64,000 nucleotides of DNA, from contig NZ_JBBPEV010000005.1 of the NCBI RefSeq assembly GCF_038069945.1, positions 1 through 64,000 on the forward strand, given 5' to 3'. The notes beneath the pieces were generated by a model, which ran no database searches, was not told the origin of the DNA, and saw only the letters and a list, made by a program, of their open reading frames with translations. The stretch comes from Aquabacterium sp. A3 (lineage in GTDB: Bacteria; Pseudomonadota; Gammaproteobacteria; Burkholderiales; Burkholderiaceae_C). Below are positions 50,153-57,818 of this stretch, piece after piece. Within the stretch, counting starts at the first letter, position 1, and every line of letters begins with the position of its first letter. Position numbers and translations under genes: made by a program.

Positions 50153-50799
50153 AACTCCGGAGCCCACAACTGACGGCAATGGCCTGCCTGGTGAGCATGG
50201 CATGCGCAGGTGTGGGCTCATGCGCTTGGGGCGTGGACCTGGGCAGCATCGGTCCGACCTACCCGATCAGCGAAGCCAACCTGCTGGAGTTCATTGCGCA
50301 ACGCCTGCGAGACAAGCAAGCCAGCGGTGAATTGGATCGCCTACAGGCACAAGCCCGTGAACGAGGCATTCAGGCCGTGCGCCAGCCACAGCCCGTGGCC
50401 GGTTTGCGCACCACGCAACAGCCGCGCACCTTCTACTTCGACCCTAGCTTCACGCTGGATCGCAACATCCTGGATCCCCAGGGGCACCTGATGTTTGCTG
50501 CTGGCTCGCGCCACAACCCGCTGGACGTGGTGTCCCTTTCCAGACACCTGCTGTTCTTCGATGCCCGTGATGCACGGCAGGTGAGCCGCGCTCGGGAGTT
50601 GATCCAGCGCTACCGGGGCCAGGTCAAGGCGATCCTGACAGCTGGCTCCTACCTGGACCTGATGAAAGCCTGGCGCACGCCGGTTTACTACGACCAGCAA
50701 GGCGTGCTGACCCGGCGCCTGGGCATCGCACAGGTGCCCGCCCTGGTCTCGCAGGAAGGCAAGCGACTGCGCGTGGACGAGCTGGAGGTGACGCCATGA
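50149..50799 (+). CDS. traW: TraW pilus-assembly protein
   Basis: A 216-residue periplasmic protein with signal peptide (SMACAGVGSCAWG). Family segments are DLGSIGPTYPISEANLLEFI, YFDPSFTLDRNILDPQGHLM and LLFFDARDARQVS. TraW acts with TraU and TrbC in pilus assembly. It overlaps traU by four bases. Confidence 0.92.
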   Translation: MKLRSPQLTAMACLVSMACAGVGSCAWGVDLGSIGPTYPISEANLLEFIAQRLRDKQASGELDRLQAQARERGIQAVRQPQPVAGLRTTQQPRTFYFDPSFTLDRNILDPQGHLMFAAGSRHNPLDVVSLSRHLLFFDARDARQVSRARELIQRYRGQVKAILTAGSYLDLMKAWRTPVYYDQQGVLTRRLGIAQVPALVSQEGKRLRVDELEVTP

Positions 50800-51848
50800 C
50801 CCGGACCACGCCAAACGCCAGATTGCGTCAGTCGTGGGATCACATCGCGGCGATCCTCCTGATCGGGCTGTTTGCCTTGATCAGCCAGCACAGCCACGCG
50901 GCGGGCATCGCCACCTGCACTGGCAAGTTCCCCAACCCCGTCACCGACATCTGCTGGAGTTGCATCCTGCCCATCAGCCTGGGCAGCATCCCCATTGCCA
51001 ACTTCGGCGGCCAGGAAGACATTGCCAACCCGGGCAGCCCTGTGTGCAGTTGCGGCGTGAACCCGGTCATCGGTTTGTCGATCGGCTTTTGGGAACCGGC
51101 TCGCCATGTCGAGGTGGTCCGCAAGCCGTTTTGCCTGACCTCACTGGGCGGCATCGATCTGAACCCGGGCCTACCCGCCCCGGAAGCCGCACGCTTCACC
51201 CACGCTGAAGGCGACGGCGATGGCGGCAGCTTCTACCAGGCCCATTTCTATGTGAACCCGATGCTGTACTGGCTGGAAGTGGTGACCGACTTTCCCTGCC
51301 TGGAAAAGGGCAGCTTCGATCTGGCCTATCTCACCGAGGTCGATCCGCTGTGGAACGACGACGAGTTGACCCTGATCCTCAACCCCGACGCGGTGTTGTT
51401 CGCCAACCCCATCGCGATCGCCGCGTGCGCCGCCGATTGCGTGGCCGCCTCACTGGGCTTTGGCATCAAGGAATTGTTCTGGTGCGCAGGATGCCAGGGC
51501 GGCATTTACCCGCTGGACGGCCAGGTGCCCTACCACTTGGGCGGTGTTCGCACAGCCGTTCTGCTGGCCCAGCGCCTGACCGCCAAGATGCACCGCGAGT
51601 TGATCGCCTGGGGATGGCATGGCACGCCCGGCCTGTGTGGCCCCTACTTCGAGCCCGTCATGGACAAGACGGCCTACAAGACACAACTCACCTACCCCAT
51701 CCCCAACGCCGAAAAGGACGGCGGCAGGTGCTGCCAGCCTTTCGGGCGCAGCACCGTGATCTGGGGGGCCGGCAAGGAATACCCGGTGCGCGGCGAAGAC
51801 TTCGCCTTCATGTTGTTTCGCAAAAGGAACTGCTGTGTCGGCTTCTGA
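50796..51848 (+). CDS. traU: TraU mating-pair protein
   Basis: A 350-residue periplasmic protein: signal peptide (IAAILLIGLFALISQ) and many paired cysteines (CTGKFPNPVTDICWSCILPIS, VCSCGVNPVIGLSIGFWEP, ECGC-like CAGCQGG). The GIDLNPG and PYHLGGVR motifs are typical of TraU. It is needed for DNA transfer more than for piliation in F. It overlaps trbC by 14 bases. Confidence 0.94.
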   Translation: MTRTTPNARLRQSWDHIAAILLIGLFALISQHSHAAGIATCTGKFPNPVTDICWSCILPISLGSIPIANFGGQEDIANPGSPVCSCGVNPVIGLSIGFWEPARHVEVVRKPFCLTSLGGIDLNPGLPAPEAARFTHAEGDGDGGSFYQAHFYVNPMLYWLEVVTDFPCLEKGSFDLAYLTEVDPLWNDDELTLILNPDAVLFANPIAIAACAADCVAASLGFGIKELFWCAGCQGGIYPLDGQVPYHLGGVRTAVLLAQRLTAKMHRELIAWGWHGTPGLCGPYFEPVMDKTAYKTQLTYPIPNAEKDGGRCCQPFGRSTVIWGAGKEYPVRGEDFAFMLFRKRNCCVGF

Positions 51849-52617
51849 CTTCCATCAACCTTCACGCTGGGGCTTCGGTCTTGGCCTGTCCATGCTGCTT
51901 GCGCTGCACGCGCAGGCCCAGACCACGCCGGTCATCACCGAAGCAGACATGGCTCGGGCCAGGCGCGCGCAACCCACCATCACGGAGCAGGACATCGAGC
52001 GCGCGCAGAAAGCGCACGGCGTGCCCAGCGCCGCTGACTTGGAACGTGTGCCCAACACAGCGGGACCTCGAATTGACGCGCTACCGAAGCCTCAAGTCAA
52101 AGCGCCTGTGGACCTCGAAGCGCTGTCCAAAGCCTACGCCCTGCAGATGAAAACCGCCCAGCCCCCCGGCACCGGGGTGGGCAAGGACATGAGTGGTGGC
52201 CCGATCCTGATGGTGTTCATCAGCCTGTCGATGCCCGAGGCCACGCTCAAGAGACTGGTCAGCCAAGCGGCACGTGCCAAGGCATCCCTGCTGATCAGAG
52301 GCCTGCTAAATGGCTCCCTGCGCGACACCGTTGCGCGAACACAGGCATTGTTGGCAGGTCAGTCGGTGGCCTTCCAGATCGACCCGCAAGCTTTCGAGCG
52401 CTACGCCATCACACAGGTACCCAGTTTTGTGCTGGTGCGTGAGGGCGCTGACGGCACGCCCTGTGGTGATGGTGGTCGAGGCAGTTGTGCGCCGCCCAAT
52501 GACTATGTCCGCCTGGCCGGAGACGTGAGCCTGGACTACGCCTTGGGCCACATTCAGCACCGCACACCCCGCTTCAGCAAGGATGTCGGCGCCTTCATCC
52601 AACGGCTAAAGGGTTAG
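51835..52617 (+). CDS. trbC: TrbC pilin-assembly protein
   Basis: A 260-residue exported protein with a GTG start, a signal peptide (SMLLALHAQAQ) and helical spacer repeats (ITEADMARARRAQ, ITEQDIERAQKAH). The conserved thioredoxin-like TrbC_Ftype domain follows (ILMVFISLSMPEATLKRLV, ITQVPSFVLV). It acts with TraW in pilus assembly. Nine bases separate it from traN. Confidence 0.88.
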   Translation: MSASDFHQPSRWGFGLGLSMLLALHAQAQTTPVITEADMARARRAQPTITEQDIERAQKAHGVPSAADLERVPNTAGPRIDALPKPQVKAPVDLEALSKAYALQMKTAQPPGTGVGKDMSGGPILMVFISLSMPEATLKRLVSQAARAKASLLIRGLLNGSLRDTVARTQALLAGQSVAFQIDPQAFERYAITQVPSFVLVREGADGTPCGDGGRGSCAPPNDYVRLAGDVSLDYALGHIQHRTPRFSKDVGAFIQRLKG

Positions 52618-52625
52618 GGATCGTC

Positions 52626-54950
52626 ATGCTGCGCCGACTCGTCACCTGCTTCACCCTCTGGTGCTTCGTCACGGCGCAGACGATGGCACTGGCTGGGCCA
52701 CACGAAGAAGGCACCGCCGCCGGTCAAGCGGCCAACCCGGTGATTCGGGGCACGGTCAGCACCCCCAATGCAACGGCCAATGTGCCGGGATACACCCGCA
52801 CGCCCGCTGAGGCGGCCTACTACGGCCAACCTAGCTTGTCAGGCCCGGCCAACGCGCGCCTCACTGCCTGCACCAGCACGCCCGATGACCCGGTGTGCCA
52901 GGCCCAACGCGGCGCGCTCAACTCGGCCAACACGCCACGCCCTGCCATTTCGCCCTACGACCCCGCAGTCATGGGCGCGCGGGACATCGCCGCAAACCCG
53001 TCTCTCGCCCTTGGCAGCCTCTCCTCCTACTACAGCGGCTGCGCCACCGCCGACGTCACCACACCAGCAGGCGCGGTCACCAAACAGTGCCAACGCTACA
53101 ACGGTGTGGGCAACTACGCCACCCGGCGGGATCTGACGGTGCAAGTCGAACTCGTCCCCAGTTGCACAGCTGGCGACTGGTTTGCGCATGGTCAAGCCAA
53201 TCGCAACGGTGCCGACTACATGGTGGCCGAGGCCCAGTGCCGCATCCGCACCGACCAGTTGCAACAATTTCGCTTCTATGCGGCAGGTGGCAACGGCGCC
53301 TGCATCGGGTGGCAAAACCTCGAACTGCCCAGCACGCCAGCTACGCAACCCGCGTTCGTCACCGACCTCTCACCACACTGGGGTGGCCATTGCTGGCGCC
53401 CCTTCAAGGTGGTCATGATGCCTGGATCCGGCTGTTCATCTGGCCAGTGCAACTACAACTTCCAGTTCGGCACGCCGGTCTATGCCTGCCCGACCGGCAC
53501 CGTGCGCGGCGACCAGTTGCAGGCCTACTGGTCCAGCCGCGTTCAATCTTCGGGGCCGGCTGATCGCTGCTTCACGCTCACCATGCCCCGCCCCCGCATG
53601 GGCTGTGACAGCGGCCCCTCTATCGTGGTCAGCCGCACAGAGACCCGCTGCGCTCAGGATGCGGGCGCGGCCAGCCTGGTCGGCGCTTCTGGCTGGAGCA
53701 TCCCCTTGTCTTTCCAGCAGCCCACCATGAACCACATCGAAACCGATGTCTGGGATGACAAGAGCGCCCCACTCGAAGCAGGCGGACGCTGCACCGTCAC
53801 CACAGCCGACAGGTGCGTGGATGGCCCCGCCACCAAGGTGATCGATGGCCGAGTCGTCACCCGCGCTTGTTGGTCCTACGAGCGCACCCTGTCTTGCACA
53901 TCCGGTGCCCCCACAGACGAATGCGCCCCCTTGCTGAGCCAAGGCTGCACGCTGGGAAGCAGCACATGCAAGCAAACCAACGCTGCCACAGGCATGTGCG
54001 AGGTCTACCAGGACAGCTACACCTGCCCGGCCAGCGCCCAAACGATCACGACAGCAACCAACTGCCCATCCAATGTCTTTTGTCTGGGTGACAGTTGCTT
54101 CAACACGAGCTACACGAACGACGCGGACTTTGCCCGCTCCATGTCGATGCTGGAAGCCGCCCGAGAAGCCGGTGTGTACCTGGACACCAAGCTGATGCAG
54201 GTTTTCAAGGGCGAAGGCAACCACTGCCGAGACCGGCTGTTCAAAGATTGTTGCGACTCGGACAGCGCTGGCGCTGGGATGAGCAACCAGAGCACCTTCG
54301 GTGTGGGCTCACGCCTGGTCTACGACGTGCTGATGAACTCCGAGAACCGGGAGTTCATCTACCAGGGCATGTCCGCACTGCTCACCAGCGGCGGCTTCAG
54401 CGGCTCCTTCACCAGTTACGGCGTCACCGTGGCCGTCAACGGCACCGCTCTGCCCGCCGGATCGTCGGTGCTCTATGCAGGCGACAGCATGGTGGTCGCG
54501 TTCGACCCCTGGTCGCTGGCCATCGCTGTGTTGATCTACATCGTCATGTCGATGATGTCCTGCAATGAAGAAGAGGGCAAGCTGGCCATGAGAGAAGGCG
54601 CGGGGCTGTGCCACGCCACGGGGTCATGGTGCTCATCGTGTCTTCGCGTTCTTGGTGCCTGCGTGTCGTGCCTGGAGCACACCACAGGCAAATGCTGCTT
54701 CAACAGCAAACTCGCCCGGATAGTCAATGAGCAGGGGCGCATGCAGATTGGCAAGGGCTGGGGCAGCGGCCAGAACCCGGACTGCTCGGGCTTCACCATC
54801 CCTCAGCTGCAAAGCCTGGACTTCGCAGCGATGGACCTCACCGAGTTCTACGCCTCCATCGTGCCCAACATCCCGAACCTGGGTGCCATCCAAAGCGGCA
54901 ACAGCGCCAAGGTGCCCAACTGTTACTACGGACAGGGGCGTTGCCAATGA
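52626..54950 (+). CDS. traN: TraN mating-pair stabilisation adhesin
   Basis: A 774-residue outer-membrane protein with signal peptide and dozens of cysteines (CSSGQCNYNF, CCDSDS, CSSCLRVLGACVSCLEHTTGKCC), the mark of TraN. It contacts receptors on the recipient cell. The variable part between the conserved ends would set recipient preference. Its disulfides are likely formed with the DsbC and TraF proteins encoded nearby. It overlaps the next gene by four bases. Confidence 0.93.
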   Translation: MLRRLVTCFTLWCFVTAQTMALAGPHEEGTAAGQAANPVIRGTVSTPNATANVPGYTRTPAEAAYYGQPSLSGPANARLTACTSTPDDPVCQAQRGALNSANTPRPAISPYDPAVMGARDIAANPSLALGSLSSYYSGCATADVTTPAGAVTKQCQRYNGVGNYATRRDLTVQVELVPSCTAGDWFAHGQANRNGADYMVAEAQCRIRTDQLQQFRFYAAGGNGACIGWQNLELPSTPATQPAFVTDLSPHWGGHCWRPFKVVMMPGSGCSSGQCNYNFQFGTPVYACPTGTVRGDQLQAYWSSRVQSSGPADRCFTLTMPRPRMGCDSGPSIVVSRTETRCAQDAGAASLVGASGWSIPLSFQQPTMNHIETDVWDDKSAPLEAGGRCTVTTADRCVDGPATKVIDGRVVTRACWSYERTLSCTSGAPTDECAPLLSQGCTLGSSTCKQTNAATGMCEVYQDSYTCPASAQTITTATNCPSNVFCLGDSCFNTSYTNDADFARSMSMLEAAREAGVYLDTKLMQVFKGEGNHCRDRLFKDCCDSDSAGAGMSNQSTFGVGSRLVYDVLMNSENREFIYQGMSALLTSGGFSGSFTSYGVTVAVNGTALPAGSSVLYAGDSMVVAFDPWSLAIAVLIYIVMSMMSCNEEEGKLAMREGAGLCHATGSWCSSCLRVLGACVSCLEHTTGKCCFNSKLARIVNEQGRMQIGKGWGSGQNPDCSGFTIPQLQSLDFAAMDLTEFYASIVPNIPNLGAIQSGNSAKVPNCYYGQGRCQ

Positions 54951-55381
54951 CACAGCATCTCAGGACACCGATCAAGTTCAATGCCATCACGGCGATGGCG
55001 ATGGCATTTGCATTGACTTGCCAAGCACAAACACAAACGCAAACGCCTGAGCGATCGCCCGATCCGTTCGTCGGTCGCATGCCTGTCAAGGACGCCAGGG
55101 TGCTGATGGTGATGGCACTGCAAGCGCCAGACGGACAGGCGCACGGCACGCTGACAGGCGAATCTGCCGACGCCATCAGCCAGCGCTTCAAGGCCAACAC
55201 CCCCATCTCCATCGACGTCACCACCGACAAGCGCTACCGCCAGCCTGGTTGCAGCCGCCTGAAGGTGACCTTCTGGCAAGACGGTGTCTGGTTGCCTGGT
55301 GCCCAGGCCCCTCGCAAACAATCCATCGAGTTCGGGATCAACTACTGCCTCGATGGCTTGCCGCCCAAGTCGCTGCAATGA
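54947..55381 (+). CDS. exported protein between traN and traF, unknown
   Basis: A 144-residue protein with a signal peptide (ITAMAMAFALTCQAQ) and a C-terminal pair of cysteines. The body (GCSRLKVTFWQDGVW ... KQSIEFGINYCLDGLP) is conserved-looking, but I do not recognise the family. An ATGA overlap links it to traN, and 10 bases separate it from traF. Confidence 0.7.
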   Translation: MTQHLRTPIKFNAITAMAMAFALTCQAQTQTQTPERSPDPFVGRMPVKDARVLMVMALQAPDGQAHGTLTGESADAISQRFKANTPISIDVTTDKRYRQPGCSRLKVTFWQDGVWLPGAQAPRKQSIEFGINYCLDGLPPKSLQ

Positions 55382-55391
55382 GGAGATTGAC

Positions 55392-56327
55392 ATGCCTCGC
55401 CCATCTCGCCCGTCATGGGCGTCTCGCTCAGGTCTTTTCAGACTCCTTGCCAGCATAGCCCTCCTCGCCTTCGCTTGCCTCAACGCAGCGCCCGAGGCAC
55501 AAGCGCAAGCCTCGTCCAAGCTGGACGAGCCCATTGCCGCGCCTTACTGGTCAGATGCATGGCGAGGATGGCACTTCTACGAAGACCCCGAACCCGAGGT
55601 ACGCGACACACCTGAGGCTCAACCCAAGACTCCCGCCCTGCCACCGCCCACGTCACCAGCGGCCCCGACACCATCAACCCGCCCGGCCAGAGCGCCAGAG
55701 TTGGTCGAATTCGAGCGACTGCAAAAGGCTGTCGAGTCCTACCGCAACATTGCGATCATGCGGCCGACCGAGGCCAATGTGCGCCGCTACATGGAACTGG
55801 AGGCCAAGGTTGTGGCCAGAGCGTCCTACTTCGCCGACGTCGCCCAGCGCGTCGCCTGGGCCACACCGGAGCTGGACCCCACCGTACATGGCCGCCCAGT
55901 CAACGCCAAGGCGCTGGAGGTGTTCGACCGGGACCAGTTGCTCAGCCGTTCCCAGTCCATCACCTCACAGGGCAAGGACCACGTCCTGTTCTTCTTCTTC
56001 CGCAGTGACTGCCCGTACTGCCACGCCTTCGCCCCCACGCTGACGGCCTTCGAGGCGCGCCACGGCATCAAGGTGGTGGCCATCAGCGTGGATGGCGGCC
56101 CCATGCCTGGCTTTGCAGATGCCCGAGCCGACAACGGCATCGCCAACACCCTGAAGGTCACCCAGGTGCCAGCGGTGTTTCTCGCCCAGCCCTACACCGG
56201 GCAAATCACACCCATTGGCTTTGGCGTGCTGTCCGAATCCGAGTTGCTGGAGCGCATCACCACGGTGAGCACACCTGCTGCCCAGGCCATGTTGCCCAGC
56301 GTGAACAGGCAAGTCGTTCTTCAATAG
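55392..56327 (+). CDS. traF: TraF thioredoxin-like pilus-assembly protein
   Basis: A 311-residue periplasmic protein: signal peptide, then the TraF start (YWSDAWRGWHFYEDP) and a thioredoxin domain with an intact active site Cys207-Pro-Tyr-Cys210 (FRSDCPYCHAF). Many F-type TraF proteins lack this CxxC, so this one may be redox-active. GGAG lies before the ATG at 55392; the longer frame is inside the previous gene. It works with TraH and TraG. Confidence 0.92.
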   Translation: MPRPSRPSWASRSGLFRLLASIALLAFACLNAAPEAQAQASSKLDEPIAAPYWSDAWRGWHFYEDPEPEVRDTPEAQPKTPALPPPTSPAAPTPSTRPARAPELVEFERLQKAVESYRNIAIMRPTEANVRRYMELEAKVVARASYFADVAQRVAWATPELDPTVHGRPVNAKALEVFDRDQLLSRSQSITSQGKDHVLFFFFRSDCPYCHAFAPTLTAFEARHGIKVVAISVDGGPMPGFADARADNGIANTLKVTQVPAVFLAQPYTGQITPIGFGVLSESELLERITTVSTPAAQAMLPSVNRQVVLQ

Positions 56328-56336
56328 GAGCAGATC

Positions 56337-57794
56337 ATGATTCAGACACCCACGCCGACGGCACCACTCTGGAGACGACTAGTCGCCACCCTGATGGCCG
56401 TGCTGGTCATCGCATCGCCGCTGCCTCTGCACGCCGGGGACCTCAATGCCGAAGTGAACAGCATGTTCAACAACCTGGGGGCCATTGGCAACTACACCGC
56501 ACCTGGCGCCTTCCGTGGTCAGACCATGAACACCTACACCGGCGGCAGTCTGTTCATGCGCTCCCCCAACAAGGTGTACCAACTCGCCGCCATTCAGTTC
56601 CCCAGCGCCAAGGCGGGCTGCGGTGGCATCGATGTGTTCGGCGGATCGTTCTCGCACATCTCGGCCACCGAGTTCAAGAACATGCTCAAGAACATCACCG
56701 CTGCCCTACCGGGCATCGCCTTTCAACTTGCACTGGAAGCCGTCTCACCACTCCTGGGTGGCTTGAGCAAATGGGCCAAGGGTCTGGAGACCTGGATCAA
56801 CAACGCCCGCATCAACTCCTGCGAAACAGCCAAAGCCATCGTCAGCACGGCGGCCGAGGCCACGGGGTACAGCTCGCAGGAGACCTGCGCCGACCTCGCC
56901 ATCGAGATGGGCATGGAAAGCGACCGTGACGCTGCACGCAGGCGTTGCGCTTCCGACCGGCCCAGCATCCTCGCTTCGGCCCGCACCTCAGGCGATGCCA
57001 ACGTGCGCAACAAGGCGCCCTTCGTGGGCAACCTGACCTGGAAGGCCCTGAAGTACACCGGGGTCTCCCTGGACGATCAGGAGCGTGAACTGATCATGAG
57101 CATGGTGGGCACCGTCATCTACCACCCGGAAGAAGCCGCCCGCGACCCGGAACCCATCGCCGCCACACTCACCTCGATCAGCCAGTTGCTCTATGGGCAA
57201 AGTGCTGGCGCTGGCGTGAACGTCACCCAGCACCTGCTCAAGTGCAATGACTACGTGAACTGTGATGCCGTGACCCTCAACACCACCTACACACACACGC
57301 CATTCACTGCCAAAGTCGAGGCACTGATGCGCTCCATCGCGGAAAAAATCGCCACCCGGACCGCCATTCCCAACAACTCGGCAGAAGTCGGCTTCGTCAA
57401 CCAGACCACCGAACCGGTCTACAAAATGCTGTCGGTGGGCGCAACCATCCCAGGATCGGGCCTGGCAGACAGCCTCATCGCCCAATACCGCGACGTGATC
57501 GCAGCGGACTATGCCTATGTGTTCCTGGAGCGCAATCTGCGCGTCGGCTTGGCTGCGCTCGACAAGGACTATCAACTGCAAAAGACACAGCGCGAACAGG
57601 CGGTCCAGATTCGTCAACGCGCCCTGGTCATGCTGCAGCAACTCTCTCAAGAGAAGAACCTCCTGTATCAGAAGGTCGGCTCTTACCGAGCTGTCTCCAG
57701 CCACCTGGAACAGTTGGAGCGGCAATTGCGATCCAGCATGCCGCAGCACGTGATGGACATGCTTGGGCAGCAGGCTGCTTACATGGCTCGTTGA
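56337..57794 (+). CDS. traH: TraH pilus-assembly protein
   Basis: A 485-residue periplasmic protein with signal peptide (LMAVLVIASPLPLHAG). Family segments are SMFNNLGAIGNYTAPGAF, GCGGIDVFGGSFSHIS and ARINSCETAKAIVS, and a C-terminal coiled coil (QREQAVQIRQRALVMLQQL) is present. It is involved in F-pilus assembly. It lies 9 bases after traF. Confidence 0.94.
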   Translation: MIQTPTPTAPLWRRLVATLMAVLVIASPLPLHAGDLNAEVNSMFNNLGAIGNYTAPGAFRGQTMNTYTGGSLFMRSPNKVYQLAAIQFPSAKAGCGGIDVFGGSFSHISATEFKNMLKNITAALPGIAFQLALEAVSPLLGGLSKWAKGLETWINNARINSCETAKAIVSTAAEATGYSSQETCADLAIEMGMESDRDAARRRCASDRPSILASARTSGDANVRNKAPFVGNLTWKALKYTGVSLDDQERELIMSMVGTVIYHPEEAARDPEPIAATLTSISQLLYGQSAGAGVNVTQHLLKCNDYVNCDAVTLNTTYTHTPFTAKVEALMRSIAEKIATRTAIPNNSAEVGFVNQTTEPVYKMLSVGATIPGSGLADSLIAQYRDVIAADYAYVFLERNLRVGLAALDKDYQLQKTQREQAVQIRQRALVMLQQLSQEKNLLYQKVGSYRAVSSHLEQLERQLRSSMPQHVMDMLGQQAAYMAR

Positions 57795-57818
57795 CCTTCA
57801 CCGACCACAGGGGATGCC

